DNA of 12,818 nucleotides from Alphaproteobacteria bacterium (GTDB lineage Bacteria; Pseudomonadota; Alphaproteobacteria; Micropepsales; Micropepsaceae), in NCBI GenBank assembly GCA_003131925.1, contig PKWC01000103.1:1-12818 (forward strand), in the 5' to 3' direction. Positions 1 to 7,490 of this stretch are shown one piece after another. How positions within the stretch are numbered: the stretch's first letter is position 1; each line of letters starts with the position of its first letter. The position numbers and the translations under genes were made by a program. The notes under the pieces are model-generated. The model made no database searches and was not told the DNA's origin. It saw nothing but the letters and a program-made list of their open reading frames with translations.

Positions 1-965
1 TCACCTCGCCGACCGGCGCGGTTATTCGCGACATCATGCACCGTCTCGACGCCCGTTTACCGAGTCGCGTGCTTTTGTGGCCCGTCGCCGTGCAGGGCGA
101 GCGCGCGGCCGCTGAAGTTGCTGCGGCGATTCACGGCTTCAACGCACTTGCGCCCGGAGGCGTCGTTCCGAGGCCAGATCTCCTGATTGTCGCGCGCGGC
201 GGCGGCTCCATCGAGGACCTCATGGCGTTCAATGAGGAAATCGTGGTGCGGGCGGCGGCAGAGAGCGCGATACCGCTGATATCGGCTGTCGGGCACGAAA
301 CAGACACGACTCTCATCGACCTGGCTGCCGACCGCCGCGCTCCCACGCCGAGCGCGGCCGCCGAGATGGCAGTGCCCGTGCGCACCGAGCTTCTTGCCCA
401 GACGCTCGATTTGGAGAGGCGCAACCTCAGATGCTTCACGCGCGGACTGGACGACCGGCGCAGGCAATTGCAGACAACGGTTCGCATTCTGCCGCGGGCC
501 GACCAGCTCTTCGCACCGGCGCGGCAGCGTTTCGACCTTGCCGCAGAAAGGCTCGGAAGCGCGCTCAATCAAAATCTCCGGGAGCATCGCCGGCTCCTGA
601 TCGAGGCGGCCGTATTGCTAAGGTCGCGCTGCGTCACGAATCGTATCGAGGCCGGAGAGGAGCGCCTTCGTGCGCTCGCGCACCGGCTTGTCCGCTGTCA
701 AAGCCTCGCTCTGCGGGCGCGGCGCGACAGGCTCGATTCATCGGCGCGGCTTCTCGACAGCGTGAGCCACCGCTCCGTGCTCGAACGCGGCTTTGCACTG
801 GTCCGCGGCGCGGATGGAGCCATCCGGCGGCGCGCTGCCGCGGTCATGGCCGGCGAAGCGCTCTCGCTCATCTTTTCGGATTCAACAATTCATGCAAAGG
901 CCCAGGGTCCTGCAGCAGGGTCAAGCGTGCCGCGCCGCAAGACCGGCCAAGCCGATTTATTTTAA
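1..965 (+). CDS. xseA: Exodeoxyribonuclease VII large subunit (5'-truncated by window edge)
   Basis: Large subunit of exonuclease VII, the cytoplasmic XseA-XseB nuclease that degrades single-stranded DNA to short acid-soluble pieces. The reading frame is open from base 3, and the first visible residues, TSPTGAVIRDI, are the conserved start of the catalytic half. The gene therefore begins upstream of the window, and the internal ATG at 36 is not the start. About 320 residues are visible. Missing is the N-terminal OB-fold region, probably 130 or more residues. Family hallmarks seen are ARGGGSIEDL with the following FNEE (about bases 192-240) and SAVGHETDTTLIDLAADRRA with PTPSAAAE just after. 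The long Arg/Leu-rich helical region and the ERGFALVR motif near the C-terminus are also typical. It is followed by a DUF2093 gene, a pairing common in alphaproteobacteria. xseB is not in the window. Confidence 0.96.
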   Translation, partial: TSPTGAVIRDIMHRLDARLPSRVLLWPVAVQGERAAAEVAAAIHGFNALAPGGVVPRPDLLIVARGGGSIEDLMAFNEEIVVRAAAESAIPLISAVGHETDTTLIDLAADRRAPTPSAAAEMAVPVRTELLAQTLDLERRNLRCFTRGLDDRRRQLQTTVRILPRADQLFAPARQRFDLAAERLGSALNQNLREHRRLLIEAAVLLRSRCVTNRIEAGEERLRALAHRLVRCQSLALRARRDRLDSSARLLDSVSHRSVLERGFALVRGADGAIRRRAAAVMAGEALSLIFSDSTIHAKAQGPAAGSSVPRRKTGQADLF

Positions 966-1028
966 GCAGCGGGAAGTGTGCTCCAGGCAATTTGTTTTCG
1001 AGGCGCATATCGGCGTAAAGTTTCGGGC

Positions 1029-1256
1029 ATGAACCAGATGGAACGGGATTTTCGGCCGGACGGGCTTGCAGAAGTCGAGTATCTCGACGGTGAGTACCGG
1101 CTCGTCAAGCCGGGCTCATTCGTCCTGTGCGCGGTGACGGGCGATCGAATTCCGATCGAGGCGTTACGCTATTGGAGCGTCGATCTGCAGGAAGCGTACG
1201 CAAGCCCCGCGAGCGCGCTCAAACGCTTCCAGGATCGCGGCCTCACACCCGGATGA
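1029..1256 (+). CDS. DUF2093 domain-containing small protein
   Basis: A 75-residue protein of unknown function matching the DUF2093 family. The core VKPGSFVLCAVTGDRIPIEA, followed by LRYWSVDLQEAYASP (residues about 26-60), is the family signature. No signal peptide or membrane segment is visible, so it is probably cytoplasmic. The start at 1029 (MNQMERDF) fits the usual family length; an in-frame ATG at 1038 is an alternative, and the frame also runs further upstream without family-like sequence. No clear Shine-Dalgarno sequence precedes it. The gene lies 63 bp after xseA and its stop overlaps the ATG of the M23 peptidase gene (ATGA at 1253-1256), so all three are likely cotranscribed. Members of this family are known mainly from alphaproteobacteria, often beside xseA or lipid A genes. 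The function is not known and I do not assign one. Confidence 0.88.
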   Translation: MNQMERDFRPDGLAEVEYLDGEYRLVKPGSFVLCAVTGDRIPIEALRYWSVDLQEAYASPASALKRFQDRGLTPG

Positions 1257-2092
1257 TCGCGCGGCGTGCGTTTCTCGCTGCGTCGGCTGCACTGGCCGCC
1301 TTTCCGCGCGCGGCATTCGCCGCGGTCTCCCGCCTTGCGCTGACCGGTTCGTTCGAGCAAGGCAGCCTCGTTCTCGGCAAAGTCGACGCAGGCTCTCGCA
1401 TTGCGATCGACGGCACGATGGTTGACGTCTCGCCTGCAGGCGACTTCGCCTTCGGCTTCGCCTACGACCAGAAAAAGCCCTGCGTGATCGCCGCGCGCTT
1501 CACCGACGAAACGCGCGAAACGCGAATCGTTCAGCCTGTCGCTCGTCAATATGAAATTCAACGGATCACGGGCCTGCCGGAAAAATTCGTAACGCTGCCG
1601 CCGGAGGTGCTGGAGCGCCGAAAGCGCGAGGTGGCCATGATCGCCGCCGCACATGCCCGCGACAGCGATATGGAATGGTTCTCGGAAAAGTTCGATTGGC
1701 CGGTGGCCGGCATCATCAGCGGCACATTTGGCAGCCAGAGGATACTCAACGGCAAGGCGATGGCGCCGCATTTCGGCGTCGATATTGCGGCGCGGGCGGG
1801 CACACCGATTGCGGCGCCGGCTCCTGCGCGCGTCGCTCTCGCCGGGCCGGATTTCTACCTCGAAGGCGGTCTGACAATTCTGGACCACGGCCACGGGGTG
1901 ACCACATCCTATCTGCACCAGAGCAGGCAGGCAGTGAAGGCCGGCGACAATGTCGTGCGGGGACAGGTAATTGGAGAGGTGGGCATGACCGGACGCGCGA
2001 CCGGTCCTCATCTTCACTGGGGACTTAACTGGTTTCAGATAAGGCTCGATCCATCGCGCTCGGCGCGCACGCCCGCGCCCGCGAGGGCCTGA
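1253..2092 (+). CDS. Exported M23 (LytM-type) zinc metallopeptidase
   Basis: A 279-residue predicted periplasmic peptidase of the M23/LytM/DUF-NlpD fold, whose members cut peptidoglycan cross-links or regulate amidases. The N-terminus, ARRAFLAASAALAAFPRAAFA, has an RRxFL pattern and a short Ala-rich hydrophobic segment ending in AxA. This looks like a Tat-type signal peptide, cleaved near residue 23. The C-terminal domain (about residues 145-265) keeps all expected zinc and catalytic residues: H173 and D177 in HFGVD, H222 in SYLHQS, and H253/H255 in GPHLHW. The set is complete, so it is probably an active enzyme rather than a degenerate LytM factor. The ATG at 1253 overlaps the DUF2093 stop by 4 bp, which favours this start over longer in-frame extensions; those would also bury the signal peptide. 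Its last 58 bp overlap the end of the convergent acyltransferase gene. The exact substrate is unknown. Confidence 0.9.
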   Translation: MIARRAFLAASAALAAFPRAAFAAVSRLALTGSFEQGSLVLGKVDAGSRIAIDGTMVDVSPAGDFAFGFAYDQKKPCVIAARFTDETRETRIVQPVARQYEIQRITGLPEKFVTLPPEVLERRKREVAMIAAAHARDSDMEWFSEKFDWPVAGIISGTFGSQRILNGKAMAPHFGVDIAARAGTPIAAPAPARVALAGPDFYLEGGLTILDHGHGVTTSYLHQSRQAVKAGDNVVRGQVIGEVGMTGRATGPHLHWGLNWFQIRLDPSRSARTPAPARA

Positions 2093-3036
2093 GCCTTTTT
2101 CCCACGCCGCGAGCGCGGCATGTCTCCCGGTTTCGGCCAACGGCGATGGATCCATAGCCATTGCGAGGGACTCCGCCGCACACTGGCTTCGATTTCCTCG
2201 TTGATGCGGGTTGTCAGTTCCAGCACGTCACGGACGTGATCGCCGCTCGGCGCATAGGCAATTGCAGGATGCACCGTCAACCGAAAATACGCGCCGTGAA
2301 GCCGTTCGTTTGAGACCGGCAGCAGGACGGCGCCCAGCTTGAGCGCAAGAGCGGCAGGGGCAGGAGTGGTCATTGCATCGCGGCCGAAGAACGGTGCAGC
2401 CACTCCCTCATTCGTCTTCTGGTCAACGAGCATGAAAATCGCCTTGCCGGCCCTGAGCAGTGTGAAAATGCGCCTCGTGCCGTTCGCGCCTTTCGCGATC
2501 AGTTCCACAGCTCCATTGACCCGGCGCTGACGCACCATCCAGCGGTCGACAAAGGGATTGTTCACCGGGCGATAGACGCCGCCGCCTTCGAGCCCGTATT
2601 GCGCGGCAGCGAGAGGCAGCACCTCCCAATTGGCGAAATGCGCAGAAATGAAGATGATTCCCTTTCCAGTCGCGACCGCATGCTCGACATATTCGAGCCC
2701 CGTGACTTCTATGCGCGGTCGATCGCCCTTCATCGACAGCTTTGAGAGATGCGCATATTCCGAAATTGTGCGCCCGAGATTGTCCCACATCCGGCGGATA
2801 ACGTCTTCACGCGCGGGCGCGGCCATTTCGGGAAGCGCGGCGGAGAGATTGTCGCGGGCACGACGGCTGAGATGGGTGCGATACAGAATCGTCCGGCCCA
2901 GCCATCCGCCAAGCGCGGATGCCGTATCGAGCGGAAACAGCCGAAAAACACCGATCATCGCGAAAAACGGTGCGGCTTCGGCGCTGTATCGAGCTGTCCT
3001 CAGCAAACGTCCCATCCTCGCATGCAACCGGTTCAT
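2035..3036 (-). CDS. LpxL/HtrB-family lipid A late acyltransferase
   Basis: A 333-residue inner-membrane acyltransferase of the LpxL/LpxM/HtrB family, which transfers an acyl chain from acyl-ACP onto (Kdo)-lipid A precursors at the cytoplasmic face. The HX4E catalytic motif is clear at H133-E138 (HFANWE). Supporting family motifs are YRPVNNP (155-161), DQKTNEG (205-211), PFFG (215-218), PAALALKLGA (227-236) and the C-terminal QWLWIHRRW (292-300). Residues about 20-35 form a hydrophobic stretch that could anchor the protein. The tail after residue 300 is basic and low complexity, and its last part lies antisense to the M23 gene end. The ATG overlaps the lpxK stop by 4 bp (3033-3036), which indicates translational coupling. 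Position and chain length specificity cannot be read from sequence. A general lysophospholipid acyltransferase role is the main alternative, but the lipid A context argues against it. Confidence 0.88.
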   Translation of the reverse strand: MNRLHARMGRLLRTARYSAEAAPFFAMIGVFRLFPLDTASALGGWLGRTILYRTHLSRRARDNLSAALPEMAAPAREDVIRRMWDNLGRTISEYAHLSKLSMKGDRPRIEVTGLEYVEHAVATGKGIIFISAHFANWEVLPLAAAQYGLEGGGVYRPVNNPFVDRWMVRQRRVNGAVELIAKGANGTRRIFTLLRAGKAIFMLVDQKTNEGVAAPFFGRDAMTTPAPAALALKLGAVLLPVSNERLHGAYFRLTVHPAIAYAPSGDHVRDVLELTTRINEEIEASVRRSPSQWLWIHRRWPKPGDMPRSRRGKKAQALAGAGVRAERDGSSLI

Positions 3037-4013
3037 GCCTGGGATCGAGTCCTGGCCAACAGGGGACCGAGCAATGACTTGAGCGCAGTTGGATCTTCGA
3101 ACTCTGCGCGCACACGAAGCACCTCAATTTCATCGCGATCCTGGGTGTTCAGACGCACAAGGTCTTTTTCGGTGGTGATCAGAGTTGCCTGCGCGCGCGC
3201 CGCGCGTTCTTTGAGATCCCGGATCTCGGCCCGCGAATAGACATGATGATCGCCATACGAATGGCGTTCGGCGACCTCTGCGCCAACCTCGTTCAGCGTG
3301 TCGAAGAACTTGCCGGGCCGGCCAACCCCCGCAAATGCGACAACGCGCCGGCCATCGAGCCTGCGATCGGTGACCAATGTTGCCCGGCAGACTCTGCCGG
3401 CAAACCCGGGGAGGGGTGGATTGCCCTGTCCCATGAGTATGACTGCATCGGCGCGGGCAAGACCCTGCCGGACGGATTCACGCAACGGACCTGCCGGGAC
3501 GATCCTGCCATTGCCGAAAGCGGAGTCGCTGTCCACCACGACGATCGAAAGATCCTTCGCGAGGTCGAAATTCTGATGCCCGTCATCCATCACAATGAAG
3601 CGCGCACCTTGCGATTGCGCGAGGCGAGCACCCGCCGCGCGGTCGGATGCGACAATGGTAGGCGCTACGCGCGCCAGCAGCAGCGCTTCATCGCCGACGA
3701 AGTCTGCGTCGTGCACTTTGGCATCGACACGTAGCGCGCCGGCTGATCTGCGCCGATAGCCGCGGGTCAGAAAGAAAACCGGCGCGGCATCTGTCTGCAG
3801 CGTTCGCGCGAGCGTGATCGCAATCGGAGTTTTGCCGGCGCCGCCGACGGTCAGGTTCCCGATGCAGATGATCGCAGCACCGGGTCTGCAGGCCTTCTGC
3901 AAGCGGTGTTTCCACGCGACCGATTCGCCATAGATCACGCCGAGTGGCGAAAGCGCGGCGGAAATCGCCCGTGAGGCAATATCCCCATGCGACCAGAATT
4001 CAGGCGGACGCAT
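3033..4013 (-). CDS. lpxK: Tetraacyldisaccharide 4'-kinase LpxK
   Basis: A 326-residue ATP-dependent kinase that phosphorylates the 4' position of the tetraacylated lipid A disaccharide on the cytoplasmic side of the inner membrane, forming lipid IVA. The P-loop is GGAGKT at residues 57-62 within IGNLTVGGAGKTP. The second family motif, DDGHQN, is at 143-148, followed by VPAGPLRES (172-180). The C-terminal part has the GDHH motif (254-257) and TTEKD (280-284). The start at 4013 gives the classic N-terminus MRPPEFW. The frame is open about 130 bp further upstream, but that extension is Arg-rich and only shadows waaA. The gene overlaps waaA by 14 bp and the downstream acyltransferase by 4 bp. 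Length and motifs are normal, with nothing missing. Confidence 0.97.
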   Translation of the reverse strand: MRPPEFWSHGDIASRAISAALSPLGVIYGESVAWKHRLQKACRPGAAIICIGNLTVGGAGKTPIAITLARTLQTDAAPVFFLTRGYRRRSAGALRVDAKVHDADFVGDEALLLARVAPTIVASDRAAGARLAQSQGARFIVMDDGHQNFDLAKDLSIVVVDSDSAFGNGRIVPAGPLRESVRQGLARADAVILMGQGNPPLPGFAGRVCRATLVTDRRLDGRRVVAFAGVGRPGKFFDTLNEVGAEVAERHSYGDHHVYSRAEIRDLKERAARAQATLITTEKDLVRLNTQDRDEIEVLRVRAEFEDPTALKSLLGPLLARTRSQA

Positions 4014-5289
4014 GCGCGAGCATGGCCTCGACGACAATCCGCGTTTTCTCGAGCGCGCCGCCGAGAGCCGCCGCCGCGTTCGCGGCCGCTGCGCCCGCCA
4101 CTTGAGCCTCCCCGGCGTTGGCAAGCCAGCGATCCGCGTTCGCAACGATCTCCGCGCAGCAGCGCACGCGGCCCGCGCCCTGGGCGGCCAGAATTGCTTC
4201 GTACACGTCGGAAAAATTCTCCGTGTGCGGACCGACCATCACCGCGCGCTCCAGCCGCGCTGCCTCGAGTGGATTCTGGCCGCCATGCCGAACGAGGCTC
4301 CCGCCGATGAAAGCGAAAGTCGCAAGCCGGTATAGCAGCGGAAGCTCTCCGATCGTATCGGCGACATAGACGGCGGTCTCTGCCCGGGGCAGGCAGCCGT
4401 CCGAGCGCCGCAGCGCCGAGCGGGAGCCGCAAAGCATCACAATTTCGGTTCCCCGCGCCGGATGTCTTGGGGCGATGATTGTGAGAAGGGCAGGGTATCG
4501 CACGCGGAGCGCGTCGTGGGCGGGGAGGATCGTTTCATCTTCGCCCGGGTGCGTGCTGGCCGCCAATAGAATTGGCCGGCCGGCGATCGCATGTTCGAGC
4601 GCGGCCAGCCTGGCCAGATCCGGAGGCTCGGGGCGAGCGTCGGCCTTGAGATTGCCGCACACGCGCACATCGCTCGCGCCCAGGCTCGCAAGACGCGCGG
4701 CGGTTGTTTCGTCCTGGGCCAGACAGGTCTCGAAGCAACCCAGCACGCGCCGGGCTGTTCTGGGGGCGCGCCTCCAACCGGCGAAAGCGCGCGCCGACAT
4801 GCGTGCATTGATCAGCGCAAGCCGGACGCCACGCTCGCGAGCCGATAGCAGAAGATTGGGCCATAGTTCCGAATCGACGAAGAGGGCGGCGTCGGGCCTC
4901 CAGTGATCGAGGAATTTTGCGACTGCCGAAGGCCCGTCGATGGGCACGTATTGATGCAGCGCGCGCTCGGGCAGGCGCTGCTGCATGAGCTTCGCCGAGG
5001 TGACCGTGCCGCTTGTCACCAGCACGGAGCGGCCAAAAAACTCGAGAAGCTTGTCAATGAGCGGCAGCGCCGAAATGCATTCGCCGATGCTGGCGCCGTG
5101 AATCCAGACGAGCTCGCCGGGCGGCCGCTTGCGGCTTGCGCGGCCAAACCGCTCCGACAGGCGAGCCAGATCTTCCTTGCCAGTTCTCGCGCGCGCGAGC
5201 AGGACGAGGCGGGCCACGGGGGCCAGCGCCGAAGTCGCGAAGCGATAGGCGAGCAAGGCGGGCGTCGTACGCTCGTGTCCGGCCGTCAT
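4000..5289 (-). CDS. waaA: 3-deoxy-D-manno-octulosonic acid (Kdo) transferase
   Basis: A 429-residue GT-B glycosyltransferase that transfers Kdo from CMP-Kdo to lipid IVA at the inner membrane. A hydrophobic N-terminal segment (about residues 11-32) fits the usual membrane association. Family motifs in order are ERFG (46-49), WIHGASIGE (62-70), GTVTSAKLM (94-102), DSELWPN (139-145), AASTHPGEDE (243-252), APRHPARG (273-280), GGSLVRHGGQNPLE (329-342) and HTENF (355-359). Most relatives have ESELWPN where this one has Asp139. The C-terminal region is Ala-rich. Whether it adds one or two Kdo residues cannot be decided from sequence. Its ATG overlaps the stop of the upstream ABC gene by 4 bp, its 3' end overlaps lpxK by 14 bp, and no clear ribosome binding site is seen. 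Translation is therefore probably coupled to the ABC gene. Confidence 0.97.
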   Translation of the reverse strand: MTAGHERTTPALLAYRFATSALAPVARLVLLARARTGKEDLARLSERFGRASRKRPPGELVWIHGASIGECISALPLIDKLLEFFGRSVLVTSGTVTSAKLMQQRLPERALHQYVPIDGPSAVAKFLDHWRPDAALFVDSELWPNLLLSARERGVRLALINARMSARAFAGWRRAPRTARRVLGCFETCLAQDETTAARLASLGASDVRVCGNLKADARPEPPDLARLAALEHAIAGRPILLAASTHPGEDETILPAHDALRVRYPALLTIIAPRHPARGTEIVMLCGSRSALRRSDGCLPRAETAVYVADTIGELPLLYRLATFAFIGGSLVRHGGQNPLEAARLERAVMVGPHTENFSDVYEAILAAQGAGRVRCCAEIVANADRWLANAGEAQVAGAAAANAAAALGGALEKTRIVVEAMLAHASA

Positions 5290-7160
5290 CCGCGCGCTGC
5301 CGTGGTGCGCGCCGCCTCGTTGCCTGTGTCCTCAGCCAGATCGTGCCTGTACAGGCGTGCGTAGAGCCCGCCTCGCGCCACGAGCTCGGCATGGGTGCCC
5401 CATTCGGCGAGTTGGCCCTGATCGAGAACATAGATGCGGTCTGCATCCAGCACGGTCGACAGGCGGTGTGCGATGACAACGGTTGTCCGGCCTTGCGTGA
5501 GACGGGCAAGCGCGTCCCGAACTTGCCGCTCGCTTTCCGCATCGAGCGCCGAGGTCGCTTCGTCGAGGAGAAGGATCGGCGCATTGCGCAGCATGGCGCG
5601 GGCGATCGCGATGCGCTGGCGCTGCCCGCCGGAAAGCCGCAGGCCACCTTCGCCAATGCGGGAGTCGTAGCCCCGTGGCAGTTCGGAAATAAATCCGTCC
5701 GCTGCGGCCGCACGGGCGGCAGCAACGATTTCCTCGCGCGATGCATCACGCCTGCCAAGGGCGATGTTGTCGGCGATGGTCTCATCGAAAAGAAAGGGCT
5801 CCTGCGTCACGAGAGCTATGTTTGCGCGCAGGGATTCGAGTGTCACCGCTCTGATGTCCTGACCATCGATGCGAATGGTCCCTTCGTCGAGATCGTAGAA
5901 CCGCAAGAGAAGATTGAAGATCGTGCTCTTGCCGGCGCCCGAAGGGCCGACGAGCGCCACCTTCCGTCCAGCAGGGATATCGAGAGAAATTTGATTGAGC
6001 GCGGCGGCACCTTCCTCGCGATAGGTGAATGATACGTTCTCCAGGCGGATGGAACCGCCGTCCGGCGCGGGTCCCACGACGAGCGGTCTTGCGTCCCCGC
6101 GATCTGATATTCCCGGCTTTGTGTCGATCAGGGCAAAGATGCGATTGGCCGCAGAAAGTCCTTCGGTCGAGATGGTCCAGAGCTGGCTCAATGTGCGCAC
6201 GGGTTGCTGGGCGAGCAGCATGGCTCCGGTGAAGGCGAAGAACTGATTGATGGCAAGATGACCATGCAGATGTTGATAGCCGGCAAAAGCCACGGTCGCG
6301 GCGGCGGCGAGGCCGCCGACCAGGTCGGTCGACGGCACGGCTGCCGCCCGTGCCCGGGCCGCGCGAAGAATGAATTTCAGACGTTGGGCGATGCGCGACT
6401 CTGCCGCGCCCGCCGCATAGGCTTCGAGCGAGTAGGCCTTGACGATACGGCGGCCGGCTAGCGCCTCAGACAGGGCGCGCGAAAGCGTGCCCGTTTCCTC
6501 CATGCCGCGCGTCGAGGATTTGCGAAGCGACCTGCTGAGACGCTGGGTCACCCAAGCCGCGAGAGGAAGCAGAATTACCGAGATGAGCGCAAGCTGCCAA
6601 TCTTCGTAGATCATCACCGCGGCGAGCACGACGAGAGTGACGAATTCCTTGCCGAGGCCCGCCACGCCGCGCGTGATCGCGCCCCGGAGCAACGTCGCGT
6701 CATAGAGAAATTTCGATACCAGCTCACCCGAATGGATTTCGTTGAGAGTGGCGATATCGAGCCGGATTTGGCTCGAGAACATGTCGCGCTGAACGTCCGC
6801 GACGACGCGCTCGGCGACGTTGTTGAGAATGTACTGCTCGCCGAATGCGGTCGCCGCGCGCAGCGCGACGACGCCGACGATGGCGAGCGGGATGATCAGC
6901 AGCATTCGCGCATTGTTGTCGAGGAATAGCTCTCTGGTCGCGGGATCGAGCAGCCATGCGAGCACGCCGCTCATCCCCGCAGTCGTGAGCATGCACGCTG
7001 CTGCAACGGCGAGCCGGTTCCACCGGCGGCCCATGTAATCGCGCAAAAGGCGCCGGATGATGGCAAAATCGTTCGAAGCCGCCGCTCGCTTGCGGGTTCC
7101 GGGCAAACGTAGAGCCGTCTCTGCGGCGGCCTGATCCGATGTACGCGGGTAAGTGCTCAC
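5286..7160 (-). CDS. msbA: MsbA-like ABC transporter (fused permease and ATPase)
   Basis: A 624-residue half-transporter with an N-terminal six-helix exporter domain (about residues 45-325) and a C-terminal nucleotide-binding domain (about 370-605). It would act as a homodimer. ATPase motifs are intact: Walker A GPSGAGKS (405-412), Q-loop Q453, signature LSGGQ (509-513), Walker B ILLLDE (529-534) with catalytic E534, D-loop SALD (537-540) and H-loop H565. The general architecture is shared by many exporters. The call as lipid A/LPS core flippase rests on the position directly before waaA-lpxK, with a 4-bp overlap into waaA, much like the msbA-lpxK pairing of enterobacteria. The start is the GTG at 7160; the ATG at residue 43 would cut into the helix before TM1. 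An 81-bp gap separates it from DUF4170, so an internal promoter is possible. Alternative: an exporter for another lipid or glycolipid. Confidence 0.88.
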   Translation of the reverse strand: MSTYPRTSDQAAAETALRLPGTRKRAAASNDFAIIRRLLRDYMGRRWNRLAVAAACMLTTAGMSGVLAWLLDPATRELFLDNNARMLLIIPLAIVGVVALRAATAFGEQYILNNVAERVVADVQRDMFSSQIRLDIATLNEIHSGELVSKFLYDATLLRGAITRGVAGLGKEFVTLVVLAAVMIYEDWQLALISVILLPLAAWVTQRLSRSLRKSSTRGMEETGTLSRALSEALAGRRIVKAYSLEAYAAGAAESRIAQRLKFILRAARARAAAVPSTDLVGGLAAAATVAFAGYQHLHGHLAINQFFAFTGAMLLAQQPVRTLSQLWTISTEGLSAANRIFALIDTKPGISDRGDARPLVVGPAPDGGSIRLENVSFTYREEGAAALNQISLDIPAGRKVALVGPSGAGKSTIFNLLLRFYDLDEGTIRIDGQDIRAVTLESLRANIALVTQEPFLFDETIADNIALGRRDASREEIVAAARAAAADGFISELPRGYDSRIGEGGLRLSGGQRQRIAIARAMLRNAPILLLDEATSALDAESERQVRDALARLTQGRTTVVIAHRLSTVLDADRIYVLDQGQLAEWGTHAELVARGGLYARLYRHDLAEDTGNEAARTTAARG

Positions 7161-7241
7161 GCCTGCTCTGGTTATGCTGGATAAAATCCGGGGCCCACAC
7201 GACAGGTTAGCATGGTCTACCGCCGGCGAGGAAAGGTGCGC

Positions 7242-7481
7242 TCACCTCCGCGCCGCGCCAGGGTCCAGCAGTCTGTGAATATGGACCACGAAATAGCGCA
7301 TATGAGCATTGTCGACCGTAGCCTGCGCCGCTGCCCGCCACGCCGAATGGGCTTCCTTGTAGTTCGGATAGATGCCGACAACGTGAAGTTTGGAGACATG
7401 CGTGAATTCGACGCTGTCTGGCGCAACGACCTCGCCGCCAAAGACAAGGTGGAGCAATTGCTTCGATTCGCGTTCCGGCAT
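7242..7481 (-). CDS. DUF4170 domain-containing small protein
   Basis: A 79-residue protein matching the DUF4170 family. It shows the typical opening KQLLHLVFGGEV (7-18), a central VGIYPNY motif (35-41) and the strongly conserved TVDNAHMRYFVVHIHRLLDP stretch (55-74). No signal peptide or membrane segment is present, so it is probably cytoplasmic. The ATG at 7481 lies 9 bp after the stop of the phosphatase gene and is preceded by a weak purine-rich AGAGAA site, so the two are likely cotranscribed. In Rhizobiales-type genomes this small gene commonly sits between a CysQ/inositol-monophosphatase gene and the Kdo/lipid A genes, exactly as here. That conserved placement hints at an envelope-related or sugar-phosphate role, but no function is known and I do not assign one. 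Family membership is fairly sure. Confidence 0.88.
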   Translation of the reverse strand: MPERESKQLLHLVFGGEVVAPDSVEFTHVSKLHVVGIYPNYKEAHSAWRAAAQATVDNAHMRYFVVHIHRLLDPGAARR

Positions 7482-7490
7482 CGGCGTTCT

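Noticed and set aside
2106..2119. A perfect inverted repeat (gccgcg-ag-cgcggc) just after the M23 stop, considered as a terminator.
   Set aside because: The T-run lies before the hairpin, not after it, on the + strand; the loop would be only two bases, and the site is inside the acyltransferase coding region.
1169..2161. A 330-codon minus-strand open frame opposite the M23 peptidase.
   Set aside because: The + strand encodes a complete M23 domain with all zinc ligands; the antisense product is rich in Arg, His and Cys without family features.
4014..4145. N-terminal extension of lpxK.
   Set aside because: It is Arg-rich, lies inside waaA, and the ATG at 4013 gives the standard MRPPEFW opening.
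5136..6032. A 298-codon + strand open frame opposite the ABC transporter and waaA.
   Set aside because: It crosses the boundary of two well-supported genes on the other strand, its translation has no recognisable domain, and long antisense frames are expected in GC-rich DNA.
7161..7241. The 81-bp gap between DUF4170 and the ABC transporter gene, examined for a promoter or terminator.
   Set aside because: No convincing -35/-10 pair or hairpin with T-run is visible, so nothing is annotated there.
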